In this document: positions 25,869 through 35,683 of the stretch, in pieces | How positions within the stretch are numbered: the stretch's first letter is position 1 | How the letters are laid out: the number at the start of each line of letters is the position of its first letter | The notes under the pieces: generated by a model | Database searches by the model: none | The model's input: only the letters and a program-made list of their open reading frames with translations | Told to the model about the DNA's origin: nothing | From: CAVYUC01 sp963783085 | GTDB taxonomy: Bacteria > Bacteroidota > Bacteroidia > Bacteroidales > Prolixibacteraceae | Assembly (NCBI GenBank): GCA_963783085.1 | Contig: CAWAMJ010000008.1 | Span: forward strand, 372,001 to 436,000 | Reading direction: 5' to 3' | Length of the DNA: 64,000 nucleotides | Position numbers and translations under genes: made by a program

Positions 25869-27230
25869 CTAACGGACAACAGCCCCTTCTTCAGCACCTG
25901 TTGCAACAGCCGTTTTGTTTTTATTCTTCACCCAAACAGAGAGGATAATAAAAGCAAATATGAGAATCGTCGGAAGAATCGCCATGTTGCGCAATGTCAT
26001 CTGCGGTCCGGCAGTTTCAATCGATTCACCCATAATCGGCAGAACCATTGACGTTGCCACAAAACCTGCTCCGCCAAGGATCGACATTCCAAGCGCTCCG
26101 GTTTTCGGTGTATATTCAGCTGCGGAACCAATCATGGTTGGCCAGAAATAACACACACCGATGGCAAATACGGCAGCCGAAATTACAGTCATAACTGCTC
26201 CGTTTGTCACGCTCAGCAATAACAAACCCGCTACTGAGAAAACAGCAGAACCTAACAGAACTCCCGGTGGGTTTAACCGGTGTATCAAACCGCCGGCAAA
26301 GAAACGCCCTACTGCCATTAAACCGGTGACAACAGCAAGAATTATCATTGGATGAACTCCTTTATTTGCCAGTAACGCGTTGATCCATTGTGTTGTGCCT
26401 AATTCAGTTGAAGCAGTAAGCAGCATACAGGCGAATATAAAAGGGAACAACAGCGTAATTTTGTTTACAGCTTTCCCTTCAATAATTATAAAAACCGCAA
26501 TAACCCCGATAATAATAACAGGCAACGCATAATTTGCAGTAATTGCGTGGGAAATAGACTGGACATTTGCAACCAGTATCATAAAAATAACCGCTAACGT
26601 GATGGTTATAGGCGCGCCAACGTTACGCATCATTTCCTTATAACTCACACCGGAAGCAACGCGTTCTGTTTCCGGGATTTTCTGACCGAAGAACAAAAAT
26701 CCGTAAATGGCAAGCGGGATGAACAGCAAACCAACCAACACCTGCCAGGGCAGATTCAGTTGGTCCATTACCAACGCAGCCAGTAAACTGCCAATTACAA
26801 TTCCTCCGGGAAACCAAACGTGAAACCGGTTTAGCATTTTTGATCGCTTTTTGGGGAAAAGGGTTGTTACCAGCGGATTACAAGCTGCCTCAACACTTCC
26901 GTTGCCCAAGCCGATAAAAACGTTGGCAATAAACAACGAAGTGTAATCTTTTGCCAGCAGCAACAAAATAATACCAACCAGGTGCATACTGAACGCCATC
27001 CAAATTACGGTTTTGGTTTTTACAATGTCTATGAAATAACCACCGGCAAACATGGCCACGGCAAATCCCCAAAATGCCGGTCCGAATGCCCGTCCAACCT
27101 GTTCGGCCGTCAATCCGTAATCATCCGTAAAAACACTTTCAATCCTTGCGCGGATAGCAAAAGTGATTGCGGTTACCAACAACGCCAGGCAACTGGCTAC
27201 AAAAAGTCTCTTTTGATTTACATTTTCCAT
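25869..27230 (-). CDS. Major facilitator superfamily transporter
   Basis: This 453-residue protein has about 12 hydrophobic segments in two halves. The first-half loop GGYFIDIVKTKTVIW and the FIGLGNGSVEAACNPLV segment resemble sugar or organic-solute MFS porters of the nucleoside/fucose-permease-like groups. Substrate is not determinable. It lies 64 bp downstream of a ThuA-domain gene on the same strand and is closed by a strong terminator, suggesting a two-gene unit for a sugar or sugar derivative. Confidence 0.88.
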   Translation of the reverse strand: MENVNQKRLFVASCLALLVTAITFAIRARIESVFTDDYGLTAEQVGRAFGPAFWGFAVAMFAGGYFIDIVKTKTVIWMAFSMHLVGIILLLLAKDYTSLFIANVFIGLGNGSVEAACNPLVTTLFPKKRSKMLNRFHVWFPGGIVIGSLLAALVMDQLNLPWQVLVGLLFIPLAIYGFLFFGQKIPETERVASGVSYKEMMRNVGAPITITLAVIFMILVANVQSISHAITANYALPVIIIGVIAVFIIIEGKAVNKITLLFPFIFACMLLTASTELGTTQWINALLANKGVHPMIILAVVTGLMAVGRFFAGGLIHRLNPPGVLLGSAVFSVAGLLLLSVTNGAVMTVISAAVFAIGVCYFWPTMIGSAAEYTPKTGALGMSILGGAGFVATSMVLPIMGESIETAGPQMTLRNMAILPTILIFAFIILSVWVKNKNKTAVATGAEEGAVVR

Positions 27231-27294
27231 AATTCGCTTTAATTTACAGGTTTAATTTATTTGACTAAGATTTCAGTTTAAAATGAATATCCTT

Positions 27295-28011
27295 TTATCG
27301 ATTGGTTTCGGCTAAATAATTAATCGCTTGCAGAAGCAGCTTCCGGTAATCTTCCGATTCGAATGCATGGTGATCATGACCTGGCTGAATGTATAAAATT
27401 TTCGAAGCATTAAATTGATTTTCCCAGCCAATTACGGGACTGCTTTTCGGATGGCTGGTCGTTAGCAACGGCTTCACGTTTCGTGAAATACGCGTGTTGC
27501 CGTACACTTCGTCGAACAATTTTATCACGCCAAAACTTTTCGTAACCGGATGGTTTTCCGATGCTTTCATTTCCACCCACAAATCGTGCTGATAAGTTGA
27601 TTGCTGATCAACAGGAATTTCAGTGTTTTTTTCGATGTATCTCCCGCCAATCAGCTTTTCGAATTCGTCCCATTTTTGGTAGGAAACCAGTGAATGGTGT
27701 AAAAATAAAAAAGGTTTTCCCTCCTTAGTAAGTTCGATGTATGCGTTTTTCTCTGCGTCAGAAATGTCGTTCCACATATCGTAAAAAACCAGCACATCGT
27801 AATTTCTGGCTTTTCCATTTGCAATTTCCTGATTGGCAAAAGGTTGCTGAAAATATTCATAGTTAACATTTTCGAATGAATCGAATAACTGAAAAAATGG
27901 AATTGTATCGAATGCATGTCCGCCGGTTACCAACATAATCTTTACAGGCTGAGCTTCCGGCTTTAAGGAGGTGGTGAAAACAACCATGAATAAAATAAAC
28001 CAGCGTTTCAT
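27295..28011 (-). CDS. ThuA domain-containing exported protein
   Basis: This protein of about 239 residues starts at ATG 28011 (MKRWFILFMVVFTTSLKPEAQ, signal peptide); two further in-frame ATGs lie upstream. The body matches the ThuA trehalose-utilisation/glutamine-amidotransferase-like fold: KIMLVTGGHAFDTIPFFQLF, DVLVFYDMW, FLFLHHSLVSYQKWDEFEKLIGGRY, PVTKSF and ILYIQPGHDHHAFE. Family members occur with sugar oxidoreductases and transporters, and recent work links some to 3-keto-glycoside processing; here the neighbour is an MFS porter. Specific reaction unknown. Confidence 0.85.
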   Translation of the reverse strand: MKRWFILFMVVFTTSLKPEAQPVKIMLVTGGHAFDTIPFFQLFDSFENVNYEYFQQPFANQEIANGKARNYDVLVFYDMWNDISDAEKNAYIELTKEGKPFLFLHHSLVSYQKWDEFEKLIGGRYIEKNTEIPVDQQSTYQHDLWVEMKASENHPVTKSFGVIKLFDEVYGNTRISRNVKPLLTTSHPKSSPVIGWENQFNASKILYIQPGHDHHAFESEDYRKLLLQAINYLAETNR

Positions 28012-28183
28012 AATTTGGATTTTCATCGGAATATGCGCTAAAAATAACAATTCAAAATTTTTCAACCAGTTTGAATCCGGCGGTTTCGCTTACAATATAC
28101 ACGATATTGCTGAAACAATAAAACAAAATAGTTTAGCGTTAAAAGCAACCCGGTAGAATTTCTGGTATCTTTATGGAATTAAT

Positions 28184-31100
28184 TTGGATGCTTACATGCC
28201 GGGTAAAGGGAAAAAAATAAAAAAAATTGCTGGGTGGTTTTTACTGGCTATCTGCGCGTTACTGGTAGCTGCAATTATTTTCGTCTGGATTAAGGCTCCT
28301 GTTTATCTTGAAAAAAACCTTTCGGAAACCGTTGCAAAAAAAACAAACGGAATGTACCGGTTGGCTTTCGATGATATCCGGCTAAAATGGTTTCCGTTTT
28401 CTGTTTATTTTGAACATTTCGAATTGCAGGCGAATAAACCTTCGGCAAATAACGATCAGCCGGATTCCGGCGGGAAAGCAGTTTATCGTTTTCGCTCTCC
28501 GGAAATTCAATTCAGCAATATTGACCTAATCCGGATATTTCGAAGAAAAGTGTTGAAATGCGGGAAAATCACAGTCGTGAAACCGGAATTACAACTAACG
28601 GGAGAAGAGATTTTCACACAGGATTCCACCCGCAGCTTCAAATCGCTGTTCACAGAAATGCGGCCGCTTTTCGAAACGTATATTAAAAGAATTTCAATCG
28701 GAAGCATCGAATTTGTAGATGCAAAATATGGTTTGTCGAATATTACGGGCAACGCAACACAGATTTCAAAAGCAGAAAACATTTCAGTGAAAATACTGAA
28801 TTTCACCACTGATTCGACGATGATTTTCAGTAACGAAAATCCATTTGAAACGGAAGATGTATTGGTCAAGATGAATAACTTTCATAATCATATGGGCGAC
28901 AGTTTGCATGTGGTAAAAATTGATACACTTGAATATTCACTAAAAAACACGAACATTCGCGCCGCCGGTTTTCATTTAACGGCAACCGGGCAAAACAGCG
29001 ACAAAAATGTTTACAATGTACACGTTCCAAACATATATGTTAAAAGTAAAAGCATTACTCATTTTGCTTTCAGCGACTCCATTTCAATTAAAATGTTGAA
29101 ATTTGAGCATCCTCAGATTAAATTTTATCAAAAAGAAAATCCAAAAAAAATCAAGATTCAGGAGTTGAATAATTTTGATTTGTACCCTTTGATCCAGAAT
29201 GATTTTTCAAAAATCGAGGTCGACAGTTTTTACCTTCATGATGCAAATATTGAAATTTACCGCCAGCCCGATACGCTAAAATACCAGCAGCGGTTCGAGT
29301 CGGTTGACGTTAGTTTGCTCGGGTTTGAACTGGATTCACTGTCGGCGCAAAATCCGGAAAAATTGCTGCATGCCGATGATTTGTCGATGAATGTTTCGGG
29401 TTATCATTTACGGTTGGAGGATAACGAGCACGATTTCACAGCCGATTCGCTGTTTGTTTCTACTTTTAAAAATTCGCTGGGCGCAAAAAACATCCGGGTG
29501 TTGCCTGCCGATTCCCTAAAAATTAACACCCGGGTAGTGGTGAACATTCAAAGCAAGGGGCTTGAAATAAATGATGTGAACCTGAAAGAATTATATCACA
29601 CGCGCATTCTGCCCACTTCAAAAATTGAAATTACTGCTCCAAAGGTAAACCTTCAATACCGAATCGACCGGCCAAAATCGCCAAATCAGCAGGAAGCCGG
29701 ATTGCTTTTCGACCTGGTTTCGGCCTATTTAAAAGGGGTTTATTCAAATCTCGTTTTTATCGACAATGGAGTTCTGAATATTAAAAACCTATACAACAAT
29801 AATGTACAGGGATATTTCGAAACCCGGTTCAGTTTTAGCCTCACCGATTTTTCGCTCGATTCCGCAAGCATTAAACGAACCGACAAGTTTTTTTATGCAA
29901 CCAATTTCGATTTGCATTTTTCGGACTACCAGATGAAGCTGGTGGATGATTTTCACAAGCTGAATGTAGACAGTGTTTTTATTTCGAGCATCAATCAGCA
30001 GGTTCATATTCAAAATCTGCATCTTCAACCTGCCATTAAAAGAGTTACTGCCGATATAATGGAAAAATATAACCGTTCGGAATTGTATAATATTTATGTT
30101 CCGAATATTGATTTGCAGGGCGTTGATCTTCGAAATGCATTTTTTCACAACAAGCTGAGCATTAAAAATTTCCGAATTTCAAATCCGGATATATACTTTG
30201 AAAATTTTAACGCATTGCGCGTTGGGAAAACAAAAAAGGAATTCACTGAATTCTACCAGTTGATTTTCAATTACATGAATGATTTTGACATTAAAAAAAT
30301 TGCAGTTCCCGACGGAGAAATTACCTGGGTCAACCATACGAAAAAAGGCAAAACCACGTCATTCGACAATGAATTTTCGGCAACGCTGGAGAATTTTAAA
30401 CTCAATGAAGAGGAGCTGGATAAAAAGCGGCTGTTGTTTTCCGACAATTTTGACATTTCAATTAAAGATCAGCTTTTCCAACTTTCGGACAGCGTACATA
30501 TTTTACGAGCCGGCGAAATCAGCCTGTCAACAGCAAAATCGAGCATTAACATCAAAGATGCATTGTTGTATCCGGCCATTGCGTCTGATAATTACAACGA
30601 TTTATCCACCACGTATCAGGTCTCTATCCCCGATCTGAAAATCAGTAATTTTGATTTTCTAAAAGCATATTATTCACGCGATTTGCGGTTGAACAGACTC
30701 GACATCAACCATCCGAAATTCCAGATTTACAGCCAACCTGACGCCCAAAAATCGCTCGATTTAAACAAGTATAAATTCCTTTTGCCTGCGTTTATCAAAT
30801 CACTTCAAATCAATGAATTTAAGATCAACGATGGCGAAGTAACCACCTATGAAACGCACGGGATTAATCATCAGGCCAAAAGCAGTTTTAAAGTGGATCT
30901 TGTTATGCCCAACCTAACGGTAAAAAACGCAAACAATCAGGCGGAATTTTCTTCGGCTAATTTCATTTTAAACATTAATTCGTTTAAAACCCCTCTCGGA
31001 AAAATGCATAATCTATCGGTCGGAAAAATTGGCTTCAACCGGGAACAGAAATTAATAACTGTAGAACAATTAGAAGTCGATCCTTTTCTTCCGAAAAAAA

Positions 31101-32473
31101 CCGATAATCATTTTAAAATAGTAGCGCCGCAAATTCAATTTACCGGGTTCGACGTTAATGAGGCGCTGGAAAAAAACAGTTTTTCGTTCGGGAGCATCGA
31201 TATACAACATCCGCAAATTGAAATCGAGATTAACGATTCAGTGCGGGAAGACAAACTGGATTTCCTTCAAAATCTTGATTTATATCCGTTTGCAGAACCA
31301 TTTGTTGATGAAATAAAAGTTGCCAATTTGGGTTTGAACCAGGCTAACATTAATTTTAACTGGCTTGAAAAACAGTTAATCGATAAAAAAATCAACCTCA
31401 ATTTTAAAGACATATTAATTGCTGAAAACCAACCGCCTTCCAACTTGTTAAATTCCCGGGAATTCGAAATAACAACTTCCGGTATTCGTAAAAAAAGCAA
31501 AGATAATTTGTATGAATATCTCGCCGATTCGTTTATATATAATTCGGCGCAACACAGCATTTTATTGAAGAATTTAAGCATTCATCCGCTGGTGGAAAAA
31601 GAACAGATTCCGCGGGAAAAAGGCTTTCAAACCGATGTTGTGAATGCAACCATCGCCACGGCCGGATTGGAAGGAATTGATGAAAAACGCTGGTTGAAAG
31701 AGAATGTTCTCGATGCGGAGCTCCTGAAAATCGGCAACGTCGATTTGCATATTTTTAGGGATAAAAGGTATCAATTCAATGAAAACCAACGGCCGCCATG
31801 GCCACAGGATTTAATCAAAAAAATTAAACAACCTTTTGTATTTGATTCTCTCATTTTAGCTCCTTCGCACATAAAATACAGCGAATTGATTGGATTTTCA
31901 GGTTCGCCGGGTATTATCGAATTCAACGATCTGCAGTTCCACGCCGGAGAAATTTCGAACATCGACAGTATCACAAATCAATACAAAAATTTCAAAATTG
32001 TTGCTTCGGCGGAATTACTGGATCAGGCGCAAATTTCAGCAACTGTTAATTTCGATTTAACCGATAAAAATTATACACATACCATTTCGGGCTCGATGGG
32101 AAAAATGCCTTTGCCACCTTTAAATTCGATGATTGAAAATACCGCACCGGTTTCCATTGAAAGCGGTTCGATCGACCGGTTCGATTTCGAGATCAGTTTA
32201 AATAAAGACCATGCTGTAGGATGGCTGGATTTCGGTTATGAGAATTTTAAAATTGCAGTACTTAAATATGACGATGAAGAAATTAAAAAGTCGAAATTTG
32301 CTACTTTCTGGGCGAATAACATGGTGCTGAATTCAAAAAACAACACCGGTAATTCCGACAAACCCGATGAAATTTACTATGAACGCGATCCGCAACGATC
32401 GATCATTAATTACTGGTGGAAATCAATTTATTCAGGTGCAAAAAAAACACTTGGCATCGATGACGGCGATTAA
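28184..32473 (+). CDS. Giant AsmA/DUF748-like membrane-anchored protein
   Basis: This 1429-residue protein has one N-terminal membrane segment (WFLLAICALLVAAIIFVWI) followed by a very long, repetitive beta-rich region (repeated patterns such as FEHPQIKFYQ, ISNPDIYFENF, INHPKFQIYS and IQHPQIEIEI at ~250-300 residue intervals). The start may be ATG 28184 or 28196. This architecture matches AsmA-like/DUF748 proteins, which bridge the periplasm and are implicated in lipid transfer to or quality control of the outer membrane. It is divergent from the ThuA gene and has no operon partners. The assignment rests on architecture, not on a short motif. Confidence 0.7.
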   Translation: MDAYMPGKGKKIKKIAGWFLLAICALLVAAIIFVWIKAPVYLEKNLSETVAKKTNGMYRLAFDDIRLKWFPFSVYFEHFELQANKPSANNDQPDSGGKAVYRFRSPEIQFSNIDLIRIFRRKVLKCGKITVVKPELQLTGEEIFTQDSTRSFKSLFTEMRPLFETYIKRISIGSIEFVDAKYGLSNITGNATQISKAENISVKILNFTTDSTMIFSNENPFETEDVLVKMNNFHNHMGDSLHVVKIDTLEYSLKNTNIRAAGFHLTATGQNSDKNVYNVHVPNIYVKSKSITHFAFSDSISIKMLKFEHPQIKFYQKENPKKIKIQELNNFDLYPLIQNDFSKIEVDSFYLHDANIEIYRQPDTLKYQQRFESVDVSLLGFELDSLSAQNPEKLLHADDLSMNVSGYHLRLEDNEHDFTADSLFVSTFKNSLGAKNIRVLPADSLKINTRVVVNIQSKGLEINDVNLKELYHTRILPTSKIEITAPKVNLQYRIDRPKSPNQQEAGLLFDLVSAYLKGVYSNLVFIDNGVLNIKNLYNNNVQGYFETRFSFSLTDFSLDSASIKRTDKFFYATNFDLHFSDYQMKLVDDFHKLNVDSVFISSINQQVHIQNLHLQPAIKRVTADIMEKYNRSELYNIYVPNIDLQGVDLRNAFFHNKLSIKNFRISNPDIYFENFNALRVGKTKKEFTEFYQLIFNYMNDFDIKKIAVPDGEITWVNHTKKGKTTSFDNEFSATLENFKLNEEELDKKRLLFSDNFDISIKDQLFQLSDSVHILRAGEISLSTAKSSINIKDALLYPAIASDNYNDLSTTYQVSIPDLKISNFDFLKAYYSRDLRLNRLDINHPKFQIYSQPDAQKSLDLNKYKFLLPAFIKSLQINEFKINDGEVTTYETHGINHQAKSSFKVDLVMPNLTVKNANNQAEFSSANFILNINSFKTPLGKMHNLSVGKIGFNREQKLITVEQLEVDPFLPKKTDNHFKIVAPQIQFTGFDVNEALEKNSFSFGSIDIQHPQIEIEINDSVREDKLDFLQNLDLYPFAEPFVDEIKVANLGLNQANINFNWLEKQLIDKKINLNFKDILIAENQPPSNLLNSREFEITTSGIRKKSKDNLYEYLADSFIYNSAQHSILLKNLSIHPLVEKEQIPREKGFQTDVVNATIATAGLEGIDEKRWLKENVLDAELLKIGNVDLHIFRDKRYQFNENQRPPWPQDLIKKIKQPFVFDSLILAPSHIKYSELIGFSGSPGIIEFNDLQFHAGEISNIDSITNQYKNFKIVASAELLDQAQISATVNFDLTDKNYTHTISGSMGKMPLPPLNSMIENTAPVSIESGSIDRFDFEISLNKDHAVGWLDFGYENFKIAVLKYDDEEIKKSKFATFWANNMVLNSKNNTGNSDKPDEIYYERDPQRSIINYWWKSIYSGAKKTLGIDDGD

Positions 32474-32566
32474 ACATTGAAGATATTTTTTGATTTCATT
32501 CCTTGATTAAATGAACAAAGCTGTTTTTATTTGTTTACTTTTGAGAAAACACATACTATATTTATC

Positions 32567-33802
32567 ATGAAGACAAAATTCCTTTCAAAATTTCTGATTT
32601 TAACATTATTGGCATCCTTTTTTACTTCCTGTAATTTACTTAAAGAAGACGAAGAACCACAGTTTGAAGATGAATACCTGGTAAGTTACGAGCTGGTAAA
32701 ATCCTATCTTCCCGTATTTATCGAAACATTGTTCGACCAGTTTGTGGATGATTACCCGGAAATAGAAACCATAAAAGATAAAGTTAAAAACGGAGTTTTG
32801 ATTTACCGAATCGATTACAATACAACGTTCAACGGAGAAAATAAAATCGCTTCGGGACTGGTTTGCATTCCCATGGGAGAAGGGCCGTTTCCGACGATTA
32901 GTTACCAGAACGGTACCAATACGTTACTCAGCGATGCACCGTCAGTAAATCCGGACAGAGAATTTTACGTTTTACTTGAATTTGTTGCGTCGACCGGGTT
33001 TATTATTTCCATTCCCGATTATTTGGGGTTTGGCGCGTCAGACAACATGTTCCATCCGTACCTGCACAAGGAATCGACCGTTTCAACAGTTTTAGACATG
33101 CTGCGAGCCGTGAAAGAAATGAACGACCATTACCTCGAAGTTTCCCAAAACGACGATTTGTACCTGATGGGCTACTCACAGGGAGGCTGGGCAACCATGC
33201 AGGTTCAAAAAGCCATCGAGGAACAACATTCCGGCGAATTTAACCTTTTGGCAAGCGCCCCGGCTGCAGGACCTTACGATTTAAATTACATTAACGATTA
33301 TATCGTTGAGCAAACTAATTATCCAAATCCGTTTTACGTTGGTTATTTGTACAACAGTTATATGAAGATGGATTTAATCGACGTGGAACCATCCGAAATT
33401 TTCCAGGAACCTTATGCGGATAAAATTCCGGATTTATACAACGGCGCTAAAACCGGAGATGAAATTAACGATGAACTGACCACGAATGTTGCAGATTTGT
33501 TTACGGCAGATTACCTGGCAAATTATAAAACCGACAGCAAATATTCGTCGGTAACCTCTGCTCTGGAAGAAAACAGCGTAGAGCCGTGGCATACAACAAC
33601 GCCCACAATGTTACTTCACGGAACCGCCGATAATTACATTCCCATAGAAGTCTCCGCGAATATGTATCAGAGTTTACTGGCAGCAGGCGCTGATGAAAAT
33701 GATGTTACCATGGTTCCGCTGCCCGGCAAAGATCATATCGGCGGGATAGTACCTGCGGGTTTGCTCTCTGTTCAGTGGTTTATTAATTTAACGGAGCAGT
33801 AG
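32567..33802 (+). CDS. Secreted lipase/alpha-beta hydrolase lipoprotein
   Basis: This 411-residue protein from ATG 32567 has a lipobox (LLASFFTSC). The alpha/beta-hydrolase core carries the nucleophile elbow GYSQGGW (YLMGYSQGGWATMQVQ), a DYLGFG oxyanion region and a probable Asp/His pair (HGTADNYIP and GKDHIGG). It resembles secretory lipases (PF03583-like). A TACTTTTG box at 32536-32543 matches the Bacteroidota -7 element (TAnnTTTG). Substrate is unknown. It is convergent with the SGNH hydrolase with only 12 bp between stops. Confidence 0.8.
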   Translation: MKTKFLSKFLILTLLASFFTSCNLLKEDEEPQFEDEYLVSYELVKSYLPVFIETLFDQFVDDYPEIETIKDKVKNGVLIYRIDYNTTFNGENKIASGLVCIPMGEGPFPTISYQNGTNTLLSDAPSVNPDREFYVLLEFVASTGFIISIPDYLGFGASDNMFHPYLHKESTVSTVLDMLRAVKEMNDHYLEVSQNDDLYLMGYSQGGWATMQVQKAIEEQHSGEFNLLASAPAAGPYDLNYINDYIVEQTNYPNPFYVGYLYNSYMKMDLIDVEPSEIFQEPYADKIPDLYNGAKTGDEINDELTTNVADLFTADYLANYKTDSKYSSVTSALEENSVEPWHTTTPTMLLHGTADNYIPIEVSANMYQSLLAAGADENDVTMVPLPGKDHIGGIVPAGLLSVQWFINLTEQ

Positions 33803-33814
33803 TTTCCGCATAAA

Positions 33815-35005
33815 TCACCTGTTAATGTAGAAATAGCGCAAACGGCATGTTTTACCGCTGCTTTCCGGATTCTTTTCATCGGCGAGCCTCAGTTGTAAAA
33901 CATGCCTTTTATTTTTCAGGGCAGAACTCAACGTATAATACCACGGCAAATGCAACTGACTGCTCCAGCGGGTAAATAAATCCAGCTTTTTCCACGCCGA
34001 ATTATCGATGCTGTATTCGATAACTCCGGCGTCGGGTCCGGCAGCAACGGCAATTCCCACCGCATTTCCCGTGAATTTAAACTTGATGATTTTTCCCGGG
34101 TAATTTCCTACCAACATTGGCACATCCACATAATTTGATCGTGTTCCTTTTCCGTCCGAAGGACGCCAGTTTTCAACCATTTTCCAGCCTCGTATTGGTT
34201 TTGTCGGATTCGGTTCAATCAAAACTCCATCGCCGTAACAGAACGGATCAACCGGCTCAGGAATTTTAAGCGCTGTTATTTCCTGACCTTTGAAACCAGG
34301 GTTATATTCATTTTCCAAAAAAGCTTTTACCGACTGAAAATAAACATTTTGTCCGAATGGCGAGGGATGTAAATCTTTAAAATCACGGTCCCAGTTAAAT
34401 TCTCCTGCATCAATCCGGCGGGTTACCTCTTTGGCCAAATCAATGGAAGGAACATCATAACGCTGTGCAATATTTTCGTGCAACTGAATTACTTCCGGCA
34501 CTTGCTGATTCCGGTATTCTGCGATTTTTCCAGGGTCGGCAAAATACATCATCACCACATCCATTTCCGGATTCGATGTTAATGCGTGGCGTATGATTCC
34601 TTCCATTCCGCGGATTATCTCTGTTGGAGTACGCTGATTGGTATCATCGTTTACGGCTGCTTCTTCAAAAAGCAAGTCCACCCGGCCGTTTTTTAACACA
34701 TCGCGTTTGAAGCGAAAAGCGCCCGGCGTCGATCCCATTGACGGAATTCCGGCATTAATAAAATCGAATTTGGTTTCAGGAAATTTTTGCTGCAAATAAT
34801 GACATACTGAATCACGCCAACCTGGATTAAAAGTGATGGAACCACCTAAAAATACAACCCTCCCCTCTTTTTCATTTTGAAATTTCAGGTAAGAATTTTT
34901 CAGATTTCTGCGGTAGTTGTGAAATTCCCGCGAATCCAGCTTTTGCGCGAACGAAGAAGTGAAAGTTATTCCGAAAATCAGAAAGGAAAAAATAAGTCGT
35001 TGCAT
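33815..35005 (-). CDS. SGNH/GDSL-family hydrolase, exported
   Basis: This 396-residue protein has a signal peptide (LIFSFLIFGITFTSSFA). The SGNH blocks are nucleophile Ser56 in VFLGGSITF, INAGIPSMGST (block II Gly), FEEAAVND (block III Asn) and DLHPSPFGQ (block V Asp/His). A C-terminal beta-sandwich of ~150 residues (IKFKFTGNAVGIAVAAGPDAGVIEYSID) resembles accessory domains of carbohydrate esterases. Likely removes acyl groups, such as acetate, from a glycan outside the cytoplasm; the substrate is inferred only from architecture. Confidence 0.85.
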   Translation of the reverse strand: MQRLIFSFLIFGITFTSSFAQKLDSREFHNYRRNLKNSYLKFQNEKEGRVVFLGGSITFNPGWRDSVCHYLQQKFPETKFDFINAGIPSMGSTPGAFRFKRDVLKNGRVDLLFEEAAVNDDTNQRTPTEIIRGMEGIIRHALTSNPEMDVVMMYFADPGKIAEYRNQQVPEVIQLHENIAQRYDVPSIDLAKEVTRRIDAGEFNWDRDFKDLHPSPFGQNVYFQSVKAFLENEYNPGFKGQEITALKIPEPVDPFCYGDGVLIEPNPTKPIRGWKMVENWRPSDGKGTRSNYVDVPMLVGNYPGKIIKFKFTGNAVGIAVAAGPDAGVIEYSIDNSAWKKLDLFTRWSSQLHLPWYYTLSSALKNKRHVLQLRLADEKNPESSGKTCRLRYFYINR

Positions 35006-35063
35006 TTTCCGGTTAATTGAAATTTATGACCTAAGGTTTGAAGAACAAGCTATCGATTCATCT

Positions 35064-35627
35064 TTACATCCACTCCACTTTTTCATCGATGGCGCCTCTT
35101 CCCGGCGAAGGATATTCCATTGGCATGTGGCCCACAAAGAAAAAACCGAGTGTCCGCTGTCCATGCGTGATATTCAAAACATCGTTCAACCGGGGTAAAA
35201 ATTCTGGCGTAGAAAAAAAAGCGCCCAAATCCATCGCCGTTGCTGTTAACCACATGTTTTGTACCGCCATTGAAACAGCGGCGATTTCTTCCCACTCGGG
35301 CAAACGTTCTGACTTGTCGCGCTGCATTACTACCGCAATTACTACCGGTACATGCTCGATATGTGTTTTAAACTTTTCGATTTTATTCCAGTTCAACGAA
35401 ACACCTTCTTCCAATTGCTTTTTTAGCGTATCGAAAATCTCGTCGCTTAATATTTGCTTCGCTTCACCGGTGTAAACTTTAAAGCGCCAGGGCTCCGTTT
35501 TTTTATGGTTTGGCGCCCAATTGGCATTTTCCAGCAATTGTTGTACAAGAACTTTATCAACTTCTTTTTTCGATAAAAACCGTGGAGGCACAGCCCGCCG
35601 GTTTCTTATAATTTCATTTATATCCAT
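35064..35627 (-). CDS. Nitroreductase family protein (FMN-dependent)
   Basis: This 187-residue protein has the typical short nitroreductase layout: IIRNRRAVPPRFLSKKEVDKVLVQQLLENANWAPNHKKTEPWRF at the FMN-binding N-terminus, AAVSMAVQNMWLTATAMDLGAFF in the middle, and LGFFFVGH near the end. It resembles the YdjA-like group. It would reduce quinones or nitro compounds with NAD(P)H; the physiological substrate is unknown. It lies 56 bp downstream of the arginase-fold gene. Confidence 0.9.
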   Translation of the reverse strand: MDINEIIRNRRAVPPRFLSKKEVDKVLVQQLLENANWAPNHKKTEPWRFKVYTGEAKQILSDEIFDTLKKQLEEGVSLNWNKIEKFKTHIEHVPVVIAVVMQRDKSERLPEWEEIAAVSMAVQNMWLTATAMDLGAFFSTPEFLPRLNDVLNITHGQRTLGFFFVGHMPMEYPSPGRGAIDEKVEWM

Positions 35628-35683
35628 ATCAGACTATTTGAATATCATTTTTTATCAATCTTCTGTCATTCGTTTTAACTTGC

